From VGBV01 sp963780395 (GTDB lineage: Bacteria; Actinomycetota; Thermoleophilia; Solirubrobacterales; 70-9): a DNA stretch of 64,000 bases. Location of the stretch: NCBI GenBank assembly GCA_963780395.1, contig CAWABY010000003.1:124001-188000 (forward strand). Direction: 5' to 3'. The stretch's first letter is position 1. Every line of letters begins with the position of its first letter. Both the position numbers and the translations under genes were made by a program. The notes under the pieces are model-generated. The model saw only the letters and a list, made by a program, of their open reading frames with translations, was not told the origin of the DNA and did no database searches. Shown here one piece after another: positions 42,203-50,856 of this stretch.

Positions 42203-42242
42203 GTTAACGATCTTTTAGCGTTTCGTTAGCGGTTGCTAGCAT
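42203..42242 (+). promoter_or_regulatory. AT-rich promoter region with TTAGCG direct repeats
   Basis: In an otherwise GC-rich region, TTAGCG occurs at 42215-42220 and 42226-42231, an 11-bp period, with GTTAAC just before (42203-42208) and TAGCAT (42237-42242) as a likely -10 box. The repeats would be on one face of the helix, like an activator site, for the gene at 42304. Confidence 0.4.
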
Positions 42243-42303
42243 GCTGTCGCTCTGACCGACGAAGAGCAATGCGTCCGCAAGGCGTGGGCGAAGGAGGGAC
42301 GAG

Positions 42304-42621
42304 ATGAGTAGGGACGTTGCAGGCATTCAGCTGGGGGGCCGCGAGCCGAAGGCCCTGCTGCTCAGCGACGGCTCCAGGCTGGCCCTCGAGGACGAGGCCG
42401 GTCCCGGCGGCCGCTCGGACTGGACGCTGGTCGGCGAGAGCGGCCACGACGGCGCCGGCCTTTCGGTCGCCGACGCGATGCGAATCGCGGGCGAGGATCA
42501 CGCCGATTACGTGCGCGTGCGAACACGCGCAGAGGTCGCCTGGCTGCGGGTCGTCTCCGAGTGGTTCGAGGAGCAGGCCGAGCGCCTGGACCGCGACCTC
42601 TCGGCAGCTCACGCCGCTTAG
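42304..42621 (+). CDS. Small protein of unknown function
   Basis: A 105-residue acidic protein that I do not recognise. It has two strands at the N-terminus (KALLLSDGSRLALEDE), a Gly-rich loop and a C-terminal helix AEVAWLRVVSEWFEEQAERLDRDL. A GAAGGAGGG ribosome binding site lies 6 nt before the ATG, and a plausible promoter with repeats is 70 nt upstream, so it is probably expressed on its own. No signal peptide or membrane helix. Confidence 0.7.
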   Translation: MSRDVAGIQLGGREPKALLLSDGSRLALEDEAGPGGRSDWTLVGESGHDGAGLSVADAMRIAGEDHADYVRVRTRAEVAWLRVVSEWFEEQAERLDRDLSAAHAA

Positions 42622-42682
42622 AGCGGCTGCCCGAAGACCAGGGTCTGGGGGAGAGTCCTCCGGGCCCCCGCGAAAACGGCGT

Positions 42683-44252
42683 TCAGTCGCCGCGGCCGCG
42701 GCCGAGCCTGCGGCGCCAGTCCCTGGCGTTGAAGAAGGTCACGATCTTGGTGAGCTGCTTGCGGCGCTTCTCGGTGTAGGGGAAGTAGAGGGCCTCGCGC
42801 TTCTGCCCCAGGCGGGTGATCACCAGCGACTCCGGTCGCACGAACTTCTTGATCCCGTACTCGCCATGGCGGAAGCCGATGCCGGAGTCCTTCCAGCCCC
42901 CCATCGGCACGTCGCAGGCGAGGAAGTTGACGAGCACGTCGTTGACGCAGGCTGCGCCGACCTCCAGCCGGCGGGCCACCGCCTCGGCCTCGGCGGTCTT
43001 TCCGAACACATAGCCGCTGAGCCCGTAGCGGGTGTCGTTGGCCAGGCGCACGGCCTCCTCGGCGTCGCGGACCTTCATCACCCCGACCACGGGGCCGAAG
43101 GTCTCGTCGACCATCACCTTCATCGAGTGGTCGACGTCGGTGATCACGGTCGGGGGGTACCAGTCGCCGTCGCCCTCGCCGTCGATGCGCTGGCCGCCTG
43201 TGAGGATGGTCGCCCCGCGCTCGCGGGCGTCGGCGACGTGCTCCTCGACGACCTTGGTCTGGGGCGGGAAGGTCATCGCCCCCTGGTCCATGCCGTACTC
43301 GCGGCCGTCGGTCCCCTGCTTCAGAGCCTTCACCTCGTCGGTGAACCGCTGCACGAACTCGTCGTAGACCGGCTCCTCGACGTAGAGGCGCTCGACCGCC
43401 ATGCAGACCTGGCCGGTGTTGGCGAACGAGCCCCAGGTGGCTGCGTTGGCGGCCTTCTCGACGTCGGCGCTGCGCAGCACGATCATCGGGTCCTTGCCAC
43501 CGAGCTCGGCGCTGACCGGGGTCAGCGTCTCGGCGGCCTGGGCCAACACCTTCTTGGCGGTGCGGTCAGAGCCCGTGAACTGGACGAAGTCGACCTCGTC
43601 CACAAGCGCGGAGCCCGTCTCGCCTCCGCCATTGACGACGTCGAGCACGTCCGGGCCGCCGATGTCGCGCTTCCAGGCCTCGACGATCTCGCCGATTCCG
43701 AGCGGGGTGACCTCCGAGGGCTTGATCACCACGGCGGCGCCGGCCTGCAGCGCCGGAAGCGCGTCGCCCAGCGAGAGGATCAGCGGGAAGTTCCAGGGGC
43801 TGATGACGCCGACCACCGGGTAGGGGCGGTATTGGACGCGCAGCTTCTTCGTCTTCATCAGCGGGGAGTGCGCGGGCACCTTCTCGTCGCCGATGAATTT
43901 CTCCGCCCGCTTGCCATAGAAGTTGATGAGGTCCGTCAGGTAGACGGTCTCGCCTCCTGATTCGCCCCGGACCTTGCCCGTCTCTGCCTGCATCGTGTCG
44001 GCGATCTCGTCCTGGTGGTCCAGCAGCCAGTCGCGCAGCTTGTAGAGCCAGCGGGCGCGCCCGCGGTTGCCGAGCCGCTCCCACTCGGGCTGGTTGGCCC
44101 GCACGCGGGCCACCGCCTCGGCCACTCGCTCCAGGGCCGTCCGTGGGCAGGGTCGTCAGGACCGAGCCGTCGGCGGGCCTTCGCACCTCGAAGGTCTCCG
44201 CGCCCGTCCCGTTGCCGCTCTGCGCGCCGTCGCTGCGTGTCCGAATCGCCAT
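42683..44252 (-). CDS. Aldehyde dehydrogenase (one-base frameshift near the N-terminus)
   Basis: An NAD(P)-dependent aldehyde dehydrogenase of about 522 residues. The cofactor segment GVISPWNFPL, the general base in SAELGGKDPMIV and the nucleophile in FANTGQVCMAVERL are all present. The N-terminus MAIRTRSDGAQSG lies in another frame: ATG 44252 with an AGGGGAA upstream reads to LTTLPTD, and one base must be dropped at about 44137-44138 to continue into ALERVAEAVARVRANQ. Without correction the gene would seem to start at 44125. The C-terminal 30 residues are basic. The succinate-semialdehyde/long-chain type is likely; the substrate is unknown. Confidence 0.88.
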
Positions 44253-44514
44253 TCCTGCTTCCCCTCGCTCGTGGCTGGTGCGGAATCGCACTCTAGCGGT
44301 CCTGGCTGGGCAGCCAGTCGGCCAGCCGGCCCCGGTAGGCCCGCCCGGGCCCGCGGAGCGGCTTTTGCAGGGCTTTTCGACACCCGTAAGGGGCCGGGCG
44401 GCGATCTTCCTACAGCGGTCTAAAGGCAAGCCGCCGCCGCGTCCCTACCTTGGCCGCGTTCCGTAATACGCGACCGCCCGGTGGATGCCGGGGCGGGCAA
44501 GGAGGGACGCAAGA
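44253..44514. other. Divergent control region between aldehyde dehydrogenase and amt
   Basis: 262 nt without a convincing gene. It must hold the promoters of both genes. A GGAGG at 44501-44505 is the ribosome binding site of amt. I could not identify a GlnR or other nitrogen-control box with confidence. Confidence 0.35.
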
Positions 44515-46064
44515 ACGAGACGAAAGCTGCTCTGGGCCAGTGCCCGTGGGCGTGGCTGGCATCGCTTGCCGCCCCGCAGCTCGCCCTGGCGGACACGATC
44601 GACGGCGCGTGCGGGCGTGCTCACCGAGGGCGCGGCGATCAACACCGTGGGTGATGGTGGCCGCTCTGCTGGTGGTGTTCATGCAGGCAGGGTTCCTGTT
44701 GCTCGAGGTCGGTTTCTCGCGCGGCAAGAACGCCGGGACCCTGGTGCCCAAGATCCTGATCAACTTCTCGATCGCGGCGCTGGCCTTCTGGGCCGTCGGA
44801 TTTGCGTTTGCGTTCGGCGGTGACACCGCCAGCGGCAACCCGACTGATCGGCACGACGGGGTTCTTCCTGCAGGACTTCGGTCGACCCGGCGACGGCGTT
44901 CCCCGTGATGGGATTCTCCGACGTGACGGTGCGAGGCGAAGTGGTATCTTCCGGTTCGCGTTCGCGCCGTCTCGCTGGCGATCGTCTGGGGGACCACGCT
45001 CGAGCGGATCAAGTTCGGCGTCTACATCATCTACGCGATCATGTTCGCGGCGATCATCTACCCGATCGGCGCCCACTGGGTGTTCGGCGGTGGCTCGGCT
45101 GCAGGCGAACATCGGCATGCAGGACTTCGCCGGCTCGACGGCGGTCCACCTGATCGGTGCGACCGGCGGCCTCGCGGTGCTGCTGCTGCTGGGCGCCCGC
45201 AAGGGCAAGTACGGAGGCGACGGCAAGCCACGTCCGATTCCGGGACACAACATGCCCATGTTCGGGCTCGGCGTGCTGATCCTGTGGCTGGGCTGGTTCG
45301 GGTTCAACCCGGGTCGACCCTGGGGCCCTTGACGGCGGTTCGCCGAGGTCGCGCTGATCACGCAGCTCGCCTGCGCGGGCCGGTGTGATCGCCGCGGCGA
45401 TCACCAGGCGCATCACCCAGAAGACGCTCGACATCGGCATGGTCGGCAACGGCGCGATCGCGGCGCTGGTCGCGATCACGGCCCGTCTGGCTACGTCGAG
45501 GTGTGGGCAGCCCCCTTCATCGGGCAGTGGCCGGCGTCGATTGTCGTGCTGGCGATTCCGGCGATCGACAAGCTGATCGACGATCCGGTCGGCGCTCTGT
45601 CGGCGCACGGCCTGGCCGGCGTCTGGGGCACGCTGCGTGCGGGGTCTTCGACCGCGCCCGGCTGTCCGAGTACAACGCGTTCGGAGTCACGAACGACGAT
45701 GGTGCGTTCGTGGGTGGGTTCGTGTACGCCAGCGGCCTGATCGGAAAGGGCGCAAACGCCGTCCCGGGGCGGCGTTCGACCTGCTCGCGTTCAAGCAGCT
45801 CGGCGCTCGGCGTTGGGGATAGTGGTCGCGTTCGCGTTCGTGTTACGCTGCCAGCTTCGCAACGTTCTGCGCGATCAAGGAGACTCGTACGGACTCAGGG
45901 TCACGGAGGCCGAGGAGGACGGCGGATTGGACATCGCCGAGCACGGCATGTACGGATACCCGGAGCAGTTCATCCCTCAGGGTGAGTTCCCCGGGGCGTC
46001 CACGTCCCCGAGCGCTGCGGCGTCGGCCGCGACCGCGGTCAAACCGGCGCCCAGCAAGGCATAG
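44515..46064 (+). pseudogene. amt: Ammonium transporter gene, many frameshifts as assembled
   Basis: Fragments in all three frames join into one Amt channel: signal-like start KLLWASA, VMVAALLVVFMQAGFLLLEVGFSR, then ERIKFGVYIIYAIMFAAIIYP, DFAGSTAVHLIGATGG (with the conserved Asp and first pore His), GHNMPMFGLGVLILWLGWFGFNPG, AHGLAGVWGT (second pore His) and the cytosolic end GLDISEHGMYGYPEQF-like. At least ten single-base indels are needed, so the sequence is unreadable as given, although each fragment is well conserved. A sequencing or assembly problem is the most likely cause. The expected ATG is missing: ACG at 44515 follows GGAGG. The gene is followed 16 nt later by the P-II gene, the universal amt-glnK pair. 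Confidence 0.85.
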
Positions 46065-46080
46065 GAAGGGGCTGAAGCAA

Positions 46081-46448
46081 ATGAAGAAGATCGAGGCATT
46101 CATCCGCCACGAGGCGTTCGAGCCGATCAGGGCCGAGCTGCTGGACAAGGGCTACCCGTCCCTGTCGATCAGCGAGGTCAAGGGCTCGGGCCGCCAGAAG
46201 GGCGTGGTGGAGCACTATCGAGGCTCGACCCTGACGGTCAACGTCCGGCCGAAACTGAAGATCGAGGTCGTCGTCGACGACAAGGACAAGGGGGTCGTCG
46301 TCGAGACGATCCTCAAGCACGCCCGCACGGGTGACGTCGGCGACGGCAAGATCTTCGTGCTGCCGGTGGAGGAGGCATTCGCATCCGCACCGGCGAGGAG
46401 GGCGAGACCGTGCTGCAGGCCCACGAGGAGGAGGAGATCCCCGCGTAG
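46081..46448 (+). CDS. glnK: P-II nitrogen regulator (GlnK/GlnB), frameshifted near its end
   Basis: P-II trimers sense ATP/ADP and 2-oxoglutarate and block Amt. The N-terminus MKKIEAFIRHEAFEPIR and the T-loop region GSGRQKGVVEHYRGSTLTVN are clear. Position 51, the tyrosine modified in enterobacterial and actinobacterial P-II proteins, is Leu here (Tyr46 is kept). The frame breaks at 46374-46375: adding one base after VEEA restores IRIRTGEEGETVLQAHEEEEIPA and the stop 46446-46448, giving 122 residues. Uncorrected, the frame runs on to 46563. It is 16 nt downstream of amt. Confidence 0.88.
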
Positions 46449-46559
46449 GCCGCGGCGTTCACGTCGCGAGGGCCGGAGGCGGCGTCAGCGCTCCGGTCCG
46501 TTCCGGCCCCCGACGTTCCGGCCGCTACCAACGAAAGGCAGCTACCGAAAGGAGTTCCG

Positions 46560-46943
46560 ATGAGGGGTGCAGGCCGAGTCGTGTTCGCGGCGGTGATCCT
46601 GCTGATTGTGGGCACGCTCAACATCATCTACGGCATTGGCGCGCTCGACGACGCCAACATCTTCACCGACGACACCAGGTACATCCTCACCAACCTCAAC
46701 ACCCTCGGCTGGGTACTGATCATCCTCGGGGTGATCCAGCTCACCGGGGGCTTCTCGCTGATGGCCGGAAACGTGTATGGCCGCGTGATCGGGATCATCG
46801 GCGGCAGCCTCGGTGCGATCGGGGCGCTGCTGTCCATGGGCAACTCGCACCCATGGTGGAACCTGGCGATCTTCGCCCTCTGCGTGTGGATCGTCTACGG
46901 GATCATCGTCTTCGGCGAAGACGAGCGACCCGCTCGAGCCTGA
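46560..46943 (+). CDS. DUF7144-type four-helix membrane protein
   Basis: A 127-residue protein with four hydrophobic helices: VVFAAVILLIVGTLNIIYGIGAL, LGWVLIILGVIQLTGGFSLM, a third helix around IGIIGGSLGAIGALLSM and the last IFALCVWIVYGIIVFG. The pattern with GW and NIIYGI resembles the DUF7144 family of actinobacterial membrane proteins, function unknown. AAAGGAG precedes the ATG by 5 nt. It is followed by a strong terminator. Confidence 0.8.
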   Translation: MRGAGRVVFAAVILLIVGTLNIIYGIGALDDANIFTDDTRYILTNLNTLGWVLIILGVIQLTGGFSLMAGNVYGRVIGIIGGSLGAIGALLSMGNSHPWWNLAIFALCVWIVYGIIVFGEDERPARA

Positions 46944-46953
46944 CCTGCGTCGA

Positions 46954-46982
46954 GGGAGCCCGCGGCGGCGCCGCGGGCTCCC
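46954..46982. terminator. Bidirectional hairpin terminator
   Basis: A perfect 13-bp GC-rich stem (46954-46966 with 46970-46982, loop GGC) lies 11 nt after the membrane protein gene and 26 nt before the stop of the convergent sugar dehydrogenase. Confidence 0.8.
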
Positions 46983-47007
46983 CAGTTCCCGCCCCCGAGG
47001 GGCGGGT

Positions 47008-48251
47008 CTAGTTCCCGACTCGCTTGCGGGCGGTGCCAAGGCGATAGACCGCCCCCGGCGTGGCCTTGCCGTTGCGAACTGGGCCGATCTGCTGGAGCAG
47101 GTAGATGCGCCCATCGCGGTCCTCGCCGAATGAGCTCAGGCTGGGCAGCTTGAAGCGGAAGCTGCGCTTCTTGCCGTTGACCCTCGGGGGTGATGCGGAA
47201 GGCGAACAGCCTGCCCGTGCAGAAGTCGCCGAAGATGTAGCGGCCGACGATCTCGCGGCCCGCGATCCGCGACAGGCGCGGGTCCCGGACCACGAAGCCG
47301 CCCGGTGACCGCGCACTTGGGGCCGTGGGGATAGGTCAGAACGGGTTGCACCGTGCGTCCCCGCGGGACCAGGCCGGGCTTCAGCTCGTAGTTGCCCTCG
47401 AAGGCCGACCAGCCGAAGTTCGCGCCCAGGGCCTTGCGGGCGGGGAGGATGTCGATCTCCTCGAAGCGCTCGTTGCCGACGTCCCCGATCGTGAGATTGC
47501 CGGTGGCGCGGTCGAAGGAGAATCGCCAGGGGTTGCGCAGGCCGTAGGCGAAGATCTCGTCGCGGCCCGGCCTGCCGACGTAGGGGTTGTCCTTGGGCGT
47601 CGTATAGGGCTTGCGCCCCCGCTTCTGGGGGTCGATGCGCAGCAATTTGCCCAGCAGCAGCCGTTTGTTCTGCGCCTTGTTGCCGGGGTCGCCGGAGGGC
47701 CCGCCGTCGCCCGCGCCGATGTAGAGGTGCTTGTCGGGCCCGAAAACGAGCAGCCCGCCGTGGTGCTTGGTCGTCGGCTGGGGGATCCTCAGCACCAGAC
47801 GGGCGCTCTTGCCGTCGGCGCGCAGCCGGTCGCCGGCCTTGCGCCGGTACTCGACCACCCGCAGGGCGTCGCGCCGGTCGGTGTAGGCGACATAGGAGCG
47901 GCCGCTCTCGGGGTAGTCGGGAGCGAAGGCGATCGAGAGCAGGCCCTGCTCGCCGCCCTTGCCGTCGTCCTTGACCGCGCGGCGCAGGTCGAGGAAGGGC
48001 TGCTTGCGCTGCTCGCCGTCCCTGTCCACGACCACCACCCGTCCCGGCTTCTCCACGACGTAGAGCTCATCGCCGCCCGGCGGCTGGGCGAGGTGGACCG
48101 GCTCGTCAAAGCGCCCCACCTTCTCCAGCGCCAGGAACTTCGGTCCCAGCGGGCGCTCGTCGCGGCCCGCGAGCCCGATCAGCGCCGTCACCGCCGCCAG
48201 CAGGGCGGCGAGCGTGGTCTCGATTTGACGACGGGTGAAGGTGGTTCGCAT
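47008..48251 (-). CDS. PQQ-dependent sugar dehydrogenase paralogue D (two frameshifts)
   Basis: A six-bladed beta-propeller oxidoreductase of the soluble glucose/sorbosone dehydrogenase type, exported by an N-terminal signal (TLAALLAAVTALIGLAG). Propeller motifs EQGLLSIAFAPDYPESG, HHGGLLVFGPDKHLYIGAGD and YGLRNPWRFSFDRATGNLTIGDVG are visible. The frame breaks twice: an extra base at 47301-47303 (after CAVTG) and one at 47181-47190; removing both joins VVRDPRLSRIAGREIVGRYI and NGKKRSFRFKLPSLSSFGED and gives 413 residues ending at 47008. PQQ-ligand residues were not checked. Last of four tandem paralogues on the minus strand. Confidence 0.85.
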
Positions 48252-48307
48252 GCCGAGGACGCCCCTACCCCTGGACGACGGGCGAACGCGGGAGATTAGC
48301 CGCCGGG

Positions 48308-49519
48308 CTAGCGCCCCTTGCGCTTGCCCACGAGCTTGAAGACCGGGCCGTTGAGCGAGGTGGCGTAGACGCTGCCCCCCGGTCCGAGCCCGAACGAGCT
48401 CAGCGACGGGACCCGGACCCCGAGCGCGCGATCCTTCTTCGCGCCGCCCAGCCCCGGCACCAGGCTGCGCAGCTTGCCCACGCAGAAGTCCCCGTAGACG
48501 TAACGGCCCCTGACGCTCTTCAGCTTCTTGGAGGCCACCACGTAGCCGCCGATCAGCGCGCAGGGGCCGCCGCCGAGGCTGTAGACCTTGATCGGGCGAT
48601 CGTGGCGCGAGGGCGCGGGCGGGTTGGCGCCGCTGAAGGCCGAGTTGCCCTCGAAGTCGTTCCAGCCGAAGTTGGCGCCTCGAACGCCGGCCACCGTCTC
48701 GTAGTCGATCTCCTCGAAGCGGTCCTGGCCGACGTCGCCGATGACGATGTGAGGCCCCTTGGGCGAGACGCGGTCGAAGCTGAAGCGAAACGGGTTTCGC
48801 AGCCCCAGCGCGTAGATCTCGTCGCGTCCCGGGTCGCCGACGAACGGGTTCGAGCCGGGCGAGCTGTAGGGGTCGCCGCCGCTGGGGCGGGGGTCGATGC
48901 GGAGGATCTTGCCCAGCAGGCTCGAGGTGTCCTGGGCGGAATCATCGGGGTCGCCGCCACCCCCGCCGTCGCCCGAGCCGATGTAGAGGAAGCCGTCGGG
49001 GCCGAACTGGAGCTGGCCGCCGTTGTGGTTCGACTCGCCGGGGTGGTTGATCGTCAGCACCCGCCGGGCGCTCGAGCGGTCGGCGCTGGTGGCGGAGGCC
49101 CGCCGGTACTCCTCGATCGCGAGGTCGCCGGCGTTGCTGACGTAGTAGACGTAGAGCAATCCGCTCTGCTGGTAGTCCGGAGCGAAGGCGACCGAGAGCA
49201 GGCCCTGCTCGCCGCCCGGCAGCACCTCGCCGCGGATGTCGAGGAAGGTCCGCTTCTTGCCCTTGCGCAGCACCCTGATCCGGCCGGGCTGCTCGACCAC
49301 AAACACGCCCTTTTCGCCAGGCGCCGCGGCGACGTAGGTCGGCTGCTGGAAGCGGCCGACCCGCTTCAGCCCGACGCCGCCCTTGCCGCCGCCGACCTTG
49401 GCGGGCTTCGCGGTCGGCGCCGCGCCCGCGCCCGCCGGACCGCCCGCGAGCGCCCCGGCTGCGAGCGCGGCCGCGGCCACCAGCGCGGCCGCCGCGAGGG
49501 GGCGGCGCGGGGTGCTCAT
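48308..49519 (-). CDS. PQQ-dependent sugar dehydrogenase paralogue C
   Basis: An intact 403-residue member of the same family with a Sec-type signal peptide (ALVAAAALAAGALAGGPAGAGA). The blades carry EQGLLSVAFAPDYQQSG, SNHNGGQLQFGPDGFLYIGSGDGG, LGLRNPFRFSFDR and DRFEEIDYETVAG. Substrates of such enzymes range over glucose, sorbosone and other aldoses, with electrons given to an unknown acceptor. It overlaps paralogue B by ATGA (49516-49519), so at least these two are co-translated. 56 nt separate it from paralogue D. Confidence 0.88.
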   Translation of the reverse strand: MSTPRRPLAAAALVAAAALAAGALAGGPAGAGAAPTAKPAKVGGGKGGVGLKRVGRFQQPTYVAAAPGEKGVFVVEQPGRIRVLRKGKKRTFLDIRGEVLPGGEQGLLSVAFAPDYQQSGLLYVYYVSNAGDLAIEEYRRASATSADRSSARRVLTINHPGESNHNGGQLQFGPDGFLYIGSGDGGGGGDPDDSAQDTSSLLGKILRIDPRPSGGDPYSSPGSNPFVGDPGRDEIYALGLRNPFRFSFDRVSPKGPHIVIGDVGQDRFEEIDYETVAGVRGANFGWNDFEGNSAFSGANPPAPSRHDRPIKVYSLGGGPCALIGGYVVASKKLKSVRGRYVYGDFCVGKLRSLVPGLGGAKKDRALGVRVPSLSSFGLGPGGSVYATSLNGPVFKLVGKRKGR

Positions 49520-50856
49520 GCGGGGTCCATCCGGTACACCGAGCCGCTCCCGTCGACGACGTAGAGCACGTTGCCGAAGCCCTCTGCGAAGGAGAACACC
49601 GACCCGGGACTGGAGAGACCCGTCGACTGGTCGTCTGAGGCGCCTCCCTGGGAGGCGATCACGCTGCGGATCTGGGGGTTGGCCGCGTCGCTGTAGAGGA
49701 GGCGGCCGTACTGGTGGGTCAGCCGCTCGTCGCGGACGACGAAGCCGGCGATCACCGAGGTGCCGTCGAAGGAGCTGCCGATCTGGCAGCCGGGGGCGGC
49801 GTTGCTGTTGTCGTACTCGACGATCGGGAAGACGGTCCCCGGCACGACGCGGGATGCGTTGTGGACTCTGGTCCCCTCGTAGCCCGACCAGCCGAAGTTG
49901 ACCCCGCGCGCGCCGCCCGAGAGCCTGAAGTTCAGCTCCTCGCGGCAGCCCTGGCCGACGTCGCCGATCGCGATCGCGCCCGTCGCGGAGTCGAAGGTGA
50001 AGCGGAATGGGTTGCGCAGGCCGAGCGCGTAGACCTCGTCGAGGCCGGCCCCGCCGGCGAACGGGTTGCTCCTGGGCAGCGAGTAGGCGCGGATCTTGCG
50101 CCTGAACTTGCCGCCGTTCTTACGCTTGCCCACGCAGGGCTTGGAGCGCTTTTTCTTCTTTTTCTTGCCCTTCGCGGCCTTCGGCGTGAAGTACCTGCAC
50201 GACTTGCGCGGGTCGATCCGCAGCAGCTTGCCGAGAAGCTGCTCGGGATTCTGGGCGTTGTTGGGCGGGTCCCCGCCGGAGCCGCCGTCGCCCGGGGCGA
50301 TGTAGAGCAGCCCGTCGGGCCCGAAGCTGATCGCGCCGCCGTTGTGGTTGCTGTTGACGGGGTGTGGGATGTGCAGGACCTGACGGCCGCTCGAGCGCAG
50401 CGCCAGGAACTTCTGCTTCTTGCTGCGCTGGAACTCCATCAACACCAGGTCGCCGGCGTTGTCGTTGAAGTAGACGTAGAAGAGGCGGTTCCTCTTGTAG
50501 GCGGGGTGGAAGGCGACCGAGAGCAGGCCCTCCTCACCGCAGCACTGGACGATGTCGCTGATGTCCAGGAAGGGCGTCGGCAGCGTGCTGCCCCCGCTCA
50601 CGACCCTGATGCGCCCCTCCGACTCGACGACGTAGAGCGCGTCGCCGGTGCCCGGAGCATTGTCGGCATGGATCGGCCGCTCGAACCCGCCGATCTCGGT
50701 CAGCGCGAAGCCCCCGTCGCCGTCGCCGATCGGCGGCGCCGCGGACGCCGGGGCCGCGAAGGCGGCGCACGCGGCCATCGCCGCGCCCGCGACCAGTGCC
50801 CGTCCCGCGTATCGCCTGACCTGCGCGCTCAAGGTGGTGGGGGTTCTTCCTCTCAA
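49516..50856 (-). CDS. PQQ-dependent sugar dehydrogenase paralogue B
   Basis: A protein of about 446 residues with a twin-basic, Ala-rich signal peptide (RRYAGRALVAGAAMAACAAFAAPASA). The propeller signature is shared (EEGLLSVAFHPAYKRNRLF, SNHNGGAISFGPDGLLYIAPGDGG, LGLRNPFRFTFDSATGAIAIGDVG). A unique lysine-rich insertion (AAKGKKKKKKRSKPCVGKRK) interrupts the propeller near residue 240, flanked by cysteines, and may bind anionic cell-wall polymer (inference). The start is a TTG at 50856 overlapping the previous stop (TTGA); another TTG at 50832 is possible. Confidence 0.83.
   Translation of the reverse strand: MRGRTPTTLSAQVRRYAGRALVAGAAMAACAAFAAPASAAPPIGDGDGGFALTEIGGFERPIHADNAPGTGDALYVVESEGRIRVVSGGSTLPTPFLDISDIVQCCGEEGLLSVAFHPAYKRNRLFYVYFNDNAGDLVLMEFQRSKKQKFLALRSSGRQVLHIPHPVNSNHNGGAISFGPDGLLYIAPGDGGSGGDPPNNAQNPEQLLGKLLRIDPRKSCRYFTPKAAKGKKKKKKRSKPCVGKRKNGGKFRRKIRAYSLPRSNPFAGGAGLDEVYALGLRNPFRFTFDSATGAIAIGDVGQGCREELNFRLSGGARGVNFGWSGYEGTRVHNASRVVPGTVFPIVEYDNSNAAPGCQIGSSFDGTSVIAGFVVRDERLTHQYGRLLYSDAANPQIRSVIASQGGASDDQSTGLSSPGSVFSFAEGFGNVLYVVDGSGSVYRMDPA

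Noticed and set aside
44515..46064. Several separate small membrane genes in the amt region
   Set aside because: All fragments align in order to one Amt protein; they are pieces of a single frameshifted gene.
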